A DNA stretch of 15,606 nt from Alphaproteobacteria bacterium. GTDB lineage: Bacteria; Pseudomonadota; Alphaproteobacteria; Rhizobiales; Devosiaceae. This document shows positions 1-7,040 of the stretch, piece after piece. Positions within the stretch are counted from its first letter, which is position 1; every line of letters begins with the position of its first letter. The position numbers were made by a program, and so were the translations under genes. The notes under the pieces were generated by a model that did not search any database, was not told the DNA's origin, and saw nothing but the letters and a program-made list of their open reading frames with translations. The stretch is taken from the NCBI GenBank assembly GCA_024279575.1, contig JAJRRJ010000049.1:1-15606 (forward strand), read 5' to 3'.

Positions 1-87
1 TGATTTGTCAGTTTTTGAGGTTGAAACCTGCCGGGGTTTGAGATCAAGAGTAGGGGGCTTTACCGGTCCGCCTTTTGGTTCAGCCAT
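1..87 (-). CDS. Amino-terminal fragment of a leftward gene, possibly mitofilin/COG4223-like
   Basis: Only the first 29 codons are inside the window. An ATG (complement of 85-87) opens a frame that stays open to the window edge and encodes a proline- and lysine-rich, non-hydrophobic start (MAEPKGGPVKPPTLDLKPRQ, then VSTSKTDKS). A good Shine-Dalgarno sequence (GAAGGA) lies about 8 bases upstream, and a plausible promoter lies further up at 138-166. In many Hyphomicrobiales the DNA divergent from tsaD carries hemC, hemD and a COG4223 mitofilin-like inner-membrane protein. This start does not resemble HemC, but a charged proline-rich head with a 'TLDL'-like stretch would suit the COG4223 protein. 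That family assignment is inference from context and composition. The existence of the gene is better supported than its identity. Confidence 0.5.
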   Translation of the reverse strand, partial: MAEPKGGPVKPPTLDLKPRQVSTSKTDKS

Positions 88-115
88 TTTGGTATTCCTT
101 CGTAACTCAGCTTGC

Positions 116-128
116 TCAAACTGTTTGA
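116..128. promoter_or_regulatory. 13-bp perfect palindrome, possible operator
   Basis: TCAAACTGTTTGA is a perfect inverted repeat (6-bp arms around one central base). It lies just downstream of the start site predicted for the left-edge gene and upstream of its Shine-Dalgarno sequence. That position would suit a repressor-binding site. An arm of this length can arise by chance, so the role is inferred. Confidence 0.3.
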
Positions 129-137
129 CTATCTCAC

Positions 138-166
138 AACATAGGGATTTTTTTCCGCCCTGCCAA
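138..166 (-). promoter_or_regulatory. Putative promoter of the left-edge gene
   Basis: Read on the minus strand, TTGGCA (complement of 161-166) is followed by exactly 17 bases and then TATGTT (complement of 138-143). This is a reasonable sigma-70-type -35/-10 pair. The expected transcription start would fall near 131, giving a leader of about 44 bases before the ATG at 87. The spacer contains a run of seven A's. No experimental support; pattern only. Confidence 0.4.
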
Positions 167-199
167 CAGCGGTGCCTTGTGGTTTTCTCTCAGTCCGGT

Positions 200-226
200 T
201 TGTCAATTGCAATCTGGCGTCATAAT
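200..226 (+). promoter_or_regulatory. Possible tsaD operon promoter
   Basis: TTGTCA (200-205) and CATAAT (221-226) form a -35/-10-like pair on the plus strand. The 15-base spacer is shorter than the usual 16-18, which weakens the call. If used, it would give a leader of roughly 75 bases before the tsaD ATG. Confidence 0.3.
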
Positions 227-258
227 GTTTATTTGAACCACAGTTTCCTTAATTCTTT

Positions 259-286
259 CCCCCAAAAAAGGGGATGTGGCAACCCC
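259..286 (+). other. Competing short hairpins in the tsaD leader
   Basis: Three short runs lie in the tsaD leader: CCCCC (259-263), GGGG (270-273) and CCCC (283-286). The central GGGG can pair with either flanking C-run, so two mutually exclusive 4-bp hairpins are possible about 20 bases before the start codon. The stems are short. This may be chance rather than a regulatory switch. Confidence 0.2.
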
Positions 287-307
287 AACGGAATTGATTG
301 ATTTGGC

Positions 308-1420
308 ATGGTGAGCGAAGCCCCGATACATTCAGAAAGACTGGTTTTGGGCATTGAAACCAGTTGTGATGAAACCGCGGCGGCTGTTGTAAAGCACCGT
401 GTTGGCCGGAGGGGTATGTTTGAGGGCGAAATTTTGAGCAATATTGTGCGTTCTCAAATTGAAGAACATCAGAATTTTGGCGGGGTGGTGCCGGAACTGG
501 CGGCGCGGGCCCATGTGATTTATCTGGATCAGATTATTGAACGTGCCTTGAAGGAAGCGGCGCTTGATCTGGAGGAAATTGACGCAGTTGCTGTAACAGC
601 GGGGCCGGGGCTGATCGGGGGGGTTCTGGTGGGGCTGACCACGGCCAAGGCGATTTGTGCCGCGCTGAACAAGCCCATGATCGGGGTTAACCACCTTGAG
701 GGTCACGCGTTGAGCGCGCGGCTAACCGATGGGGTTGCCTTCCCCTATGTTTTGCTTCTGGTTTCGGGGGGGCATACACAAATTCTTCTTGTGCGCGGGG
801 TGGGGGATTATGAGCTGTGGGGCAATTCCATTGACGATGCGTTGGGGGAGGCCTTTGACAAGGTTGCCAAAATGCTGGGGCTGGACTATCCGGGCGGCCC
901 GGCGGTGGAAAAACTGGCGCGAGAGGGGAACCGCACGCGATTTAATTTTCCACGGCCTTTGCTGAAACGAAAAAATCTGGATTTTTCATTTTCCGGTTTG
1001 AAAACTGCTGTGCGGCTGGCTGCGGAAAAAATTGCGCCTTTAACTGATACTGATGTGGCGGATATTTGCGCGAGTTTTCAGGCGAGCGTAACCGATATAG
1101 TTGCGGCGCGTTGCAGGGGGGCCCTGGCGCGGTTTGAACTGGAATATCCGGGGATGGAAAAAGTGCTGGTGGTGGCTGGTGGTGTGGCGGCAAATCGGGA
1201 AATTTCTAATGTGTTGGGCATAGTTTGTGATGAGGTCAGGGCCATACTTGTGGTGCCACCGATGCATCTGTGTACTGACAACGGGGCGATGATTGCATGG
1301 GCGGGGGCGGAACGGCTGGTGCTGGGCAAACAAGACCCCCTTACACTTGTGGCAAAGGCGCGCTGGCCCCTTGATGCGCACGAAATGCGCATTGCAGGGA
1401 ACAGGACTTCTCAAATATGA
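308..1420 (+). CDS. tsaD: tRNA N6-adenosine threonylcarbamoyltransferase TsaD
   Basis: TsaD transfers the threonylcarbamoyl group from threonylcarbamoyl-AMP to A37 of tRNAs that read ANN codons (the t6A modification), working in the cytoplasm with TsaB and TsaE. The 370-residue product is slightly longer than the usual ~340-360. It begins with the family hallmark LGIETSCDETAAAVV at about residues 14-28. The metal-binding pair H129-x3-H133 (NHLEGH), the ASKHA-fold SGGHT at 153-157, IDDALGEAFDK at 175-185, GGVAANRE at 291-298 and the metal ligand D324 in CTDNGAMIA are all present. The start is the only ATG close before the conserved core, but no good Shine-Dalgarno sequence precedes it. The stop overlaps the gpsA start in an ATGA, so the two are translationally coupled. 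Confidence 0.97.
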   Translation: MVSEAPIHSERLVLGIETSCDETAAAVVKHRVGRRGMFEGEILSNIVRSQIEEHQNFGGVVPELAARAHVIYLDQIIERALKEAALDLEEIDAVAVTAGPGLIGGVLVGLTTAKAICAALNKPMIGVNHLEGHALSARLTDGVAFPYVLLLVSGGHTQILLVRGVGDYELWGNSIDDALGEAFDKVAKMLGLDYPGGPAVEKLAREGNRTRFNFPRPLLKRKNLDFSFSGLKTAVRLAAEKIAPLTDTDVADICASFQASVTDIVAARCRGALARFELEYPGMEKVLVVAGGVAANREISNVLGIVCDEVRAILVVPPMHLCTDNGAMIAWAGAERLVLGKQDPLTLVAKARWPLDAHEMRIAGNRTSQI

Positions 1421-2409
1421 AAAATGTTGTGGTAATCGGTGCGGGGGCATGGGGGAGTGCGTTGGCACAGGCGGCGAGCATTGCAGGTAATCGGGTTCAT
1501 CTGGTTGGACGTGATGTTGGGGTGGTGGATGAAATCAACGCACTTCATACGAACAGCAAATATCTGGGTGCGCAAACGCTTGAACGCACAATTACGGCTG
1601 GTTGCGACTTTGAGGAACTGAAACAGGCTGACATGGTTATTCTTGCGGTTCCGGCGCAGGCGACGCGGGGGGTGATTGGTGGGTTTGGGGATGAATTGAA
1701 GCGCAGAATTCCGGTAATTGTTACCGCCAAGGGATTTGAAAAATCCACGTTGGCTTTGCAGTCACAAATCGTTGCAACCCAGTGGGAGGGTGCGCAAGTG
1801 GTTGTATTGTCCGGGCCCAGTTTTGCTGCGGATGTTGCGGGGAAAAAGCCCACAGCTGTGACCATGGCGGGGGAGAATCAACAGGTGGTGGCGGATGTGG
1901 TTTGCTGCCTGTCCAGCGATGTTTTGCGCCCCTATGCATCAAGGGATGTTTTGGGGGTTCAATTGTGCGCGGGTTTGAAAAATGTTTATGCGCTGGGGGC
2001 GGGTGCTATTGAGGGGGCGGGTCTGGGCTTGTCGGCGCGTTCTGCTTTTATGGCGCGGGCTTTGTATGAAATGGGGGAAATGGTGGTGGCCCTTGGTGGT
2101 GACCGTTTGTCGAGCATGGGCTTGGCGGGGGTGGGCGACCTGATGCTAAGTTGCACATCAGAGCAGTCGCGCAATTATGCTTTTGGAGTGCAATTGGGAC
2201 GTGGCGGCACGGTTGATAACATTCTGGGTATGGGAATTGGGTTGGCTGAGGGGGTTGTAACCGCACCGGTGGCGCTATCTCTTGGGAGGCAGTCAAAAAC
2301 AGATGTACCTCTGGTGGCATCAGTAAATGCGCTATTGGTACAAAAACAAAGTGTAACTCAGATTGTGCAGGATCTGATGCAACGGCGACTAAAAGCTGAA
2401 GGGAAATAA
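1417..2409 (+). CDS. gpsA: Glycerol-3-phosphate dehydrogenase [NAD(P)+]
   Basis: GpsA reduces dihydroxyacetone phosphate to sn-glycerol-3-phosphate with NAD(P)H, supplying the backbone for phospholipid synthesis in the cytoplasm. The 330-residue product has the usual length. It opens with the Rossmann nucleotide-binding motif VVVIGAGAWGSALA at residues 4-16, followed by ILAVPAQ, the TAKGFE segment and SGPSFAADV. The catalytic lysine is K188 in GLKNVYALGAG, equivalent to the LKN lysine of characterised enzymes. The carboxy half contains the helical RSAFMARALYEMGEM and GLAGVGDLMLSCTS segments typical of the family. Its ATG overlaps the tsaD stop by four bases, and an AGGA lies upstream inside tsaD. 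The pairing tsaD-gpsA is common in alphaproteobacteria. Confidence 0.97.
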   Translation: MKNVVVIGAGAWGSALAQAASIAGNRVHLVGRDVGVVDEINALHTNSKYLGAQTLERTITAGCDFEELKQADMVILAVPAQATRGVIGGFGDELKRRIPVIVTAKGFEKSTLALQSQIVATQWEGAQVVVLSGPSFAADVAGKKPTAVTMAGENQQVVADVVCCLSSDVLRPYASRDVLGVQLCAGLKNVYALGAGAIEGAGLGLSARSAFMARALYEMGEMVVALGGDRLSSMGLAGVGDLMLSCTSEQSRNYAFGVQLGRGGTVDNILGMGIGLAEGVVTAPVALSLGRQSKTDVPLVASVNALLVQKQSVTQIVQDLMQRRLKAEGK

Positions 2410-2413
2410 AAAT

Positions 2414-2704
2414 ATGCAATTTGTAATTATCGGGGAAGATGGAAAAAACAGGTTTGAGTTGCGCTTGCAGACCCGACCCGATCATCTGGCCTACTGGAAA
2501 GAAAAGGGGGGTGTTTTTTTAGCAGGGGGACCTTTTCTTAATCAAAGCGAACAACCGATTGGTTCCATGATTATTATTGAGGCCGAGAGTTTGGAGCAGG
2601 CGAAAAAATGGGCGGCGGCGGACCCCTATATGGTGGCGGGGGTATTTGAAACTCTTAGTGTGAAACGCTGGAACTGGATTTTTGGCAACCCCAATTCCAA
2701 TTAG
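2414..2704 (+). CDS. YciI-family protein
   Basis: This 96-residue protein belongs to the YciI/YCII family of small ferredoxin-like-fold proteins, thought from structures to have a His-Asp active-site pair but with no settled reaction. Visible family features are H24 in RPDHLAYW, the AGGPF turn at 37-41, and D70-P-Y in AAADPYMVAGVF. It starts 4 bases after the gpsA stop, with AAGGGA (2399-2404) inside the end of gpsA serving as the ribosome site. It is therefore almost certainly translated from the tsaD-gpsA transcript. A role in removing or sensing a small metabolite is possible but not shown by the sequence. Confidence 0.88.
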   Translation: MQFVIIGEDGKNRFELRLQTRPDHLAYWKEKGGVFLAGGPFLNQSEQPIGSMIIIEAESLEQAKKWAAADPYMVAGVFETLSVKRWNWIFGNPNSN

Positions 2705-2714
2705 GAGAACAGAC

Positions 2715-3131
2715 ATGGCCTATTGGTTGTTTAAATCAGAACCCAACACATGGGGCTGGCACGATCAGGTGAACAAAGATGGTCCTGAACAATGGGACGG
2801 GGTGCGCAACTATCAGGCACGCAATAATATGCGCCAAATGAAGGTTGGGGAACTTGGCTTTTTTTATCATTCAATCAAAGAAAAAACAGTCGTGGGGATC
2901 GTGCGCGTTGCCGTTGCGTGCCACCCTGATACAACGAGCGATGACCCGCGCTGGGAATGCGTTGACGTTGAGGCTGTGCGCTCTTTTAAGGAGCCGGTTA
3001 GTCTTGATCAGATAAAAGCAGAGCCGAAATTGGCGGATATGGTGCTGGTGAATAATTCACGGCTTTCAGTGCAGCCTGTCACGGCGCAGGAGGGGCAACT
3101 GATTTGCAAGATGGGGCAAACTGACGCATAG
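2715..3131 (+). CDS. EVE-domain protein (THYN1-like)
   Basis: EVE domains belong to the PUA-like superfamily and are thought to bind modified bases in DNA or RNA. The 138-residue product consists almost entirely of one such domain. Its start, MAYWLFKSEPNTWGW, and WDGVRNYQARNNMR at about 27-40 are the most typical motifs, followed by KVGELGFFYHS and the VVGIVRV strand. An ATG at 2682 is in frame, but the start at 2715 is preferred: AGGAG (2703-2707) lies 7 bases before it, it does not overlap yciI, and family members begin at exactly this residue. Gap to yciI is 10 bases, so it is the fourth cistron of the same operon. The target modification is unknown. Confidence 0.92.
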   Translation: MAYWLFKSEPNTWGWHDQVNKDGPEQWDGVRNYQARNNMRQMKVGELGFFYHSIKEKTVVGIVRVAVACHPDTTSDDPRWECVDVEAVRSFKEPVSLDQIKAEPKLADMVLVNNSRLSVQPVTAQEGQLICKMGQTDA

Positions 3132-3146
3132 TCAGGTGCATAAAAA

Positions 3147-3171
3147 TTCCTGTGGGGGCGAATCACAGGGA
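3147..3171. repeat. Inverted repeat after the EVE gene
   Basis: CCTGTG (3149-3154) and CACAGG (3164-3169) form a 6-bp stem, extendable by a T-G and a T-A pair to 8 bp around a 9-base loop. It lies 16 bases after the EVE stop and just before the ribosome site of the DUF1761 gene. No T-run follows, so it is not a canonical terminator. It may act as a processing or mRNA-stability hairpin. Confidence 0.35.
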
Positions 3172-3189
3172 TGAATTAAGGGGATGATT

Positions 3190-3621
3190 ATGGAGCATTT
3201 TAACGTGAACTGGCTGGCCATCGTGCTGGCAACGATTTCCAGTATGGCTCTGGGTATGATCTGGTATATGGCACTGTCCAAATACTGGATCAAGGCGACG
3301 GGCAAAAGGGAAGATGATCTGATGGGGTCGGGGGGGAGAAGCCCTTCGCCATTTGTTTTTGCAGCAGTTTGTCAGTTTATAATGGCCTATTTCATTGCCG
3401 TTCTGATACCTCCCTTGATGGGGAGTGTTGACCCCTATAGCGGGGCAGTTGTGGGGGCCAGCATGTGGGCTGGGGTTGTTATTACTGCAATGGTTCTTAA
3501 CCATCGCTACCAGAGCATGAGCTGGAAGCTTACTTTGATTGACGGGGGCTATTTGCTGGGGGTTCTGGTCTTACAGGGAATTGTGATCGGGCTGTTTGGC
3601 GGGGCTGTTAGTGTAAGTTAA
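3190..3621 (+). CDS. DUF1761-family small membrane protein
   Basis: The product (143 residues from this start) resembles DUF1761 proteins, which are small inner-membrane proteins of unknown function. The N-terminal NVNWLAIVLATISSMALGMIWY matches the family's NWLAVLVA...GALWY pattern, followed by a KYWIKATGK segment. Four hydrophobic segments are visible: about residues 6-26, 55-76, 84-103 and 121-140. An ATG two codons earlier (3184) touches the AAGGGG ribosome site with no spacer. The ATG at 3190 gives a 6-base spacer and is preferred. It lies 58 bases after the EVE gene on the same strand and could be the distal operon gene or have its own promoter. Confidence 0.75.
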   Translation: MEHFNVNWLAIVLATISSMALGMIWYMALSKYWIKATGKREDDLMGSGGRSPSPFVFAAVCQFIMAYFIAVLIPPLMGSVDPYSGAVVGASMWAGVVITAMVLNHRYQSMSWKLTLIDGGYLLGVLVLQGIVIGLFGGAVSVS

Positions 3622-3630
3622 GGGGCATAA

Positions 3631-3650
3631 AACGGTTCTGGAAAACTGTT
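3631..3650 (+). terminator. Weak candidate terminator after the DUF1761 gene
   Basis: AACGGTT (3631-3637) can pair with AACTGTT (3644-3650), including one G-T pair, around a 6-base loop, and GGTTTTG follows. The stem is A+T-rich and the T-run is only four bases, so any termination would be weak. Its place between convergent genes suits a terminator. Confidence 0.25.
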
Positions 3651-3703
3651 GGTTTTGAAGCGTTAAAAAAACCCTGTGGCAACTTAATTGCAGAAATGGA
3701 CTT

Positions 3704-3922
3704 TTAGAAATCGGAGGTAATTCCTTTGATTTCCCAATCACCGAAACGGGCAGGGTCAAGACCGCCGCGCCCGTTTTTTTCTTTGGCGGAGAGTTTATTG
3801 GCCTGATCAATCTGATGTTTTCTGGTTTCTGCCTCTTTCAGGGCTTTTTTTGCGTGGGAGACACGGGCGTTTTCAGTGCGTGCCGGTTTATTTTGATCTG
3901 GGTGGGTATCTGATTTAGGCAT
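3704..3922 (-). CDS. DUF1674 / SDHAF4-like succinate dehydrogenase assembly factor
   Basis: This 72-residue protein ends in GLDPARFGDWEIKGITSDF. That closely matches the conserved tail (roughly P-T-R-Y/F-G-D-W-E-x-K-G-x-x-S-D-F) of DUF1674, the family of mitochondrial SDHAF4, which binds FAD-loaded SdhA during assembly of succinate dehydrogenase. The first ~50 residues are charged, lysine-rich and probably disordered, as is usual. No membrane segment or signal peptide is visible. Only a weak GGA precedes the ATG. The gene is divergent from rsmB, a neighbourhood seen in many alphaproteobacteria. Family assignment rests on the C-terminal motif; function is by homology. Confidence 0.85.
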   Translation of the reverse strand: MPKSDTHPDQNKPARTENARVSHAKKALKEAETRKHQIDQANKLSAKEKNGRGGLDPARFGDWEIKGITSDF

Positions 3923-3957
3923 AATCGTGCACGGGTCCGGAAACGAAAAAAAGCGAA

Positions 3958-3987
3958 TTGACTTTTAACAGCAAAGCAAACCATATC
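3958..3987 (+). promoter_or_regulatory. Putative rsmB promoter, possibly giving a leaderless mRNA
   Basis: TTGACT (3958-3963) and CATATC (3982-3987) are separated by 18 bases and form a fair sigma-70-type promoter. The expected start, about 7 bases after the -10, falls at 3994-3995, which is the A of the rsmB ATG. No Shine-Dalgarno sequence is present upstream of that ATG, as expected for a leaderless message. Confidence 0.4.
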
Positions 3988-3994
3988 TAGATCA

Positions 3995-5323
3995 ATGTCA
4001 GAAAAAAATCAAAACCCCACTTCAAACAAACCAAAAAACCACCCCGGATTGAGCGTGCGCCAAAAGGCTGCCGAGCGACTGGATTTTGTGTTGGCGGGTA
4101 ACAGCTTTGAACCGCTGAATGAAGATGATATTTCTGACCAGCGTGATCGGGCAATTGGTAACCGATTGATCAATGTGGCGCTCAGGCGGCACGGGCATAT
4201 CAGTTTTGTTATTGAACAGTTGATGAAGCGGGGCCTGCCTAAAAAAAGCGGTCAGTTTGAAGCTATCTTGCGTATCGGTTTGGCCCAGTTATTGTTTTTG
4301 CCGGATATGGGTGCCCATTCCGCAATTCATCTGGCAGTGGAGGCTGCCAAAAAAGATATGCGGGCATCTCGATTTGATCGGGTGCTAAACGGGGTTATGC
4401 GGCAGGCGCAGCGGGAGGCCAAGCGCTGGCGTACACTGGATAATTCTTTGCTTTTTCCCAAATGGCTTGTGAAAAACTGGACCCAACAATATGGGGAAGA
4501 TATGTTGAACCGGTTTGGCAAGGCGCTGATTGAGGGGGCGCCGCTGGATATTTGCCTGAAGAATGAAGAGGGGCCGTTGCGCGAAAAACTGGGTGGAGAA
4601 AAACTGGTTTTTGATTCTGTTCGTATTGAAAAACGCGATATGAGGGTTGTGCAACTGCCCGGCTTTGAGGAGGGAAGCTGGTGGGTGCAGGATGTTGCGG
4701 CGACCTTTGCTGCGCGTTTGTTTGACCTGAAAAAAGGTGCGCGTGTTCTTGATATGTGTGCGGCTCCGGGGGGAAAAACAGCGCAATTGATCAAGGCCGG
4801 GTATGAAGTAAGCGCGTTGGATAACTCTGTGGGACGGATAAAACGGCTCAGAGAAAACCTTTCCCGACTGCACTATGAGGCAACAATAATTGAAGATGAC
4901 GCCAAAACCTTTCGTCCGGCGCAAAAGTTTGACGGGGTGCTGATTGATGCGCCGTGTTCGGCAACGGGGACTTTTCGGCGCCATCCTGAGGTTTTGCTGC
5001 ATCGGGTTCCAAAGGACATTAAGGGCCGCGTGGGGTTGCAACGCCAGATAATTACCAACGCTGTTGATTGTCTGAACAATGGTGGGCAACTGATTCTATG
5101 TGTGTGTTCTTTGCTCCATGAGGAGGGGGAATTGCAGGCAGAGTGGGTTTTGCACAACTTTCCACAGCTTCGTGCCTTGCCGGTTTCTTCTAAGGACCTG
5201 GGGGGAATAGTGGGGGCAATAGACCAGAATGGCTGGGTTAGAACGCATCCGGGCTTGAATCTAAAGGGGAAATCCCAAGGCACCATGGATGGGTTCTTTG
5301 TGGCTCGGTGGGTTCTGGATTGA
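3995..5323 (+). CDS. rsmB: 16S rRNA (cytosine-C5) methyltransferase RsmB
   Basis: RsmB methylates C967 (E. coli numbering) of 16S rRNA using S-adenosylmethionine. The 442-residue protein has the usual two-part layout. A NusB-like helical RNA-binding domain spans about residues 22-150 (VLAG, RDRAIGNRLINVALRR, AILRIGLAQLLFL). The SAM-dependent methyltransferase domain follows. The SAM site is DMCAAPGGKTAQL at about 252-264. The two cysteines of m5C enzymes are C321 in DAPCSATGTFRRHPEV (motif IV) and C371 in the CS of motif VI (LCVCSLLHEEGE). The latter is the likely nucleophile by analogy with E. coli C375. The start has no Shine-Dalgarno sequence but sits directly downstream of a promoter-like pair. 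The first ~20 residues are a polar extension. Confidence 0.95.
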   Translation: MSEKNQNPTSNKPKNHPGLSVRQKAAERLDFVLAGNSFEPLNEDDISDQRDRAIGNRLINVALRRHGHISFVIEQLMKRGLPKKSGQFEAILRIGLAQLLFLPDMGAHSAIHLAVEAAKKDMRASRFDRVLNGVMRQAQREAKRWRTLDNSLLFPKWLVKNWTQQYGEDMLNRFGKALIEGAPLDICLKNEEGPLREKLGGEKLVFDSVRIEKRDMRVVQLPGFEEGSWWVQDVAATFAARLFDLKKGARVLDMCAAPGGKTAQLIKAGYEVSALDNSVGRIKRLRENLSRLHYEATIIEDDAKTFRPAQKFDGVLIDAPCSATGTFRRHPEVLLHRVPKDIKGRVGLQRQIITNAVDCLNNGGQLILCVCSLLHEEGELQAEWVLHNFPQLRALPVSSKDLGGIVGAIDQNGWVRTHPGLNLKGKSQGTMDGFFVARWVLD

Positions 5324-5417
5324 GCAGGGGCTGCATTGGGTGTGGTGCATGGGCGTGCCGGGGTGCTCGCCTTGGTGCATGTGAATAGTTTGAAACCATA
5401 CGGATTGATTTCACTAA

Positions 5418-7040
5418 ATGAACCTGTTTCGCAGCTGGCGCACCGGCAGTTACATTATCGATCGCATTATTACTTCGCCGATGTTTCGCTGGACATGGAG
5501 TGGGCTGTCGGATGGTGAGTATAGTGGTGCTTTGCGCGAGTATCGACCGGTCGATGCTGAAACCGCCCATGAAATGCGGGCGGGCCGTTATTTACTTGCT
5601 TCTAAACTTGTGGATACGCACGGCGTCTCCCCGTTTGCAACCCATGTGGATCATCTTCCATGGCATAATGAATTGCACGGGTTTTCATGGTTACGCCATT
5701 TTGGCGAGGCGCGGGGCTTTGAAGAAAGGGAGTTTGCCAGAACGCTGGTGCTGGACTGGATCGGGCGCCATTCTGAATATGATGTAGATACCTGGGGGTT
5801 GGGATTAAGCTCGCGCAGGGTAATGAACTGGTTGCGCCATTACGGGTTGCTGACCGATGGCGCAGAGCGCAAACAGATTAAGATAATTTCACATTCTATC
5901 GCGATGCAGGTGCAGGCGGCAAAATTGCGTGCGCCTTATGCGCCCGAAAGAATAGAAGAGCTGATTGCAACAATTTTGTCGGTTTCGATTTCTCTTTGTG
6001 ATGGCAGCGAATTAGCGCAAATTGAACCTCTGGTTCAAATCTTGTGCAAAATGCTGGAATGGCAATTGGACGGGGATGGATTTTACCGTTCGCGCAATGG
6101 GGCCGATCAGCTGCTTTTGCTTGAAGAACTGGTTTCTCTCAGATTAACTTTGTCCCAACGCTCCGCTGACCTGGCCCGGGAGCTGGGAAATATTGTGGAA
6201 AAAATGCATCTGGCATTGGATAGCGTTACGCTTGGCACGGGGGAGCCGGTTTATTTTAATGGATGTGGACAATTACCCACAGAATTGATTTTTGCCACAC
6301 AGTCCCAAGGGGCGCAGCGGCGCAAAGGCAATTGTTATGTCGCAGGGTATGGGGTGGTGGAGCTGGGACCAAGTTTGCTGGTGCTTGATGAGGGCCGGGT
6401 GCCATTACCTGCATATGCGCGTAATGCCCACGCCAGTGCGTTGGCGTTTGAGTTTTCCCACGGGCGGGATCTGGTGGTGGGCTCATGTGGGCCGGCACCA
6501 GAGGAATTGCGCCATTCAAAGGATTTGTTCAGGCAGGGGGCTGCCCATTCCGCGCCCATGATTGATGATAGTTCCAGTGCCCGGTTTTCCAATGGGGGTG
6601 TATTGATTTCCTATGGCGAAAAGCCAAAAATGGAAGTTGACGGGCAAGATGCGGAAATTGTTGCCCGTACCGGCGCCTATCGAAGCCGTTACGGGGTGGA
6701 AATCGAGAGGCGTTTGTCTATTTTGGCAAATGGAGACACGCTGGTGGGTCAGGATGTGTTAATCGTTCCTGGGGAAAAGCGCCGTCTGTCTGGCTCTCTC
6801 ATTCAGCGTTTTCATCTGGCACCGGGGGCAAAAGCCACCCTTTCCCCCGGGGGTGAAATGATTTCAATTATTTTGCAATCGGGCGCTGAGTGGACTTTTA
6901 TCTGGGAAGCTGCGCTGGCCCAGGTTGAGCCAAGCGTGCGCCAGTCTGCTCATTTGGGATACTATAATACCCAGCAAATTGTGTTGGAGGCTGAAGTGGA
7001 AAAAGGGTTGGAGGTTTCGTGGATTTTTACCCGACGCTAG
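5418..7040 (+). CDS. Heparinase II/III-like protein
   Basis: The 540-residue product matches the heparinase II/III-like family found between rsmB and purH in many alphaproteobacteria. Its substrate is unknown; polysaccharide lyase activity is assumed only from the fold. The first ~270 residues look like an all-helical (alpha/alpha toroid) region with WHNELHGFSWLRHF and WGLGLSSRRVMNWLRHY. YFNGCGQLP at 279-287 marks the transition to the beta-rich C-terminal half, which has repeated strands around YRSRYGVEIERRLSI and ends at WIFTRR. No signal peptide or membrane segment is evident, which is odd for an extracellular lyase. A TAA lies directly before the ATG, so the start cannot be further upstream; no clear Shine-Dalgarno sequence is seen. 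It follows rsmB by 94 bases. Confidence 0.85.
   Translation: MNLFRSWRTGSYIIDRIITSPMFRWTWSGLSDGEYSGALREYRPVDAETAHEMRAGRYLLASKLVDTHGVSPFATHVDHLPWHNELHGFSWLRHFGEARGFEEREFARTLVLDWIGRHSEYDVDTWGLGLSSRRVMNWLRHYGLLTDGAERKQIKIISHSIAMQVQAAKLRAPYAPERIEELIATILSVSISLCDGSELAQIEPLVQILCKMLEWQLDGDGFYRSRNGADQLLLLEELVSLRLTLSQRSADLARELGNIVEKMHLALDSVTLGTGEPVYFNGCGQLPTELIFATQSQGAQRRKGNCYVAGYGVVELGPSLLVLDEGRVPLPAYARNAHASALAFEFSHGRDLVVGSCGPAPEELRHSKDLFRQGAAHSAPMIDDSSSARFSNGGVLISYGEKPKMEVDGQDAEIVARTGAYRSRYGVEIERRLSILANGDTLVGQDVLIVPGEKRRLSGSLIQRFHLAPGAKATLSPGGEMISIILQSGAEWTFIWEAALAQVEPSVRQSAHLGYYNTQQIVLEAEVEKGLEVSWIFTRR

Noticed and set aside
5..301. 98-codon open frame on the plus strand upstream of tsaD
   Set aside because: It overlaps the better-supported minus-strand gene start and promoter, has no ribosome site and its translation is cysteine-rich and low in complexity with no family resemblance.
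2682..2714. Longer EVE-protein start at the ATG at 2682
   Set aside because: It overlaps the end of the YciI gene and adds residues absent from the family; AGGAG and the canonical MAYWLFKSEP point to 2715.
4385..5089. 234-codon minus-strand open frame inside rsmB
   Set aside because: Antisense to the conserved methyltransferase domain, including its SAM and cysteine motifs; no ribosome site or recognisable domain.
5343..5382. Short repeat GGTGCATG occurring twice before the heparinase-like gene
   Set aside because: Only eight bases, no symmetry or promoter spacing; within chance expectation.
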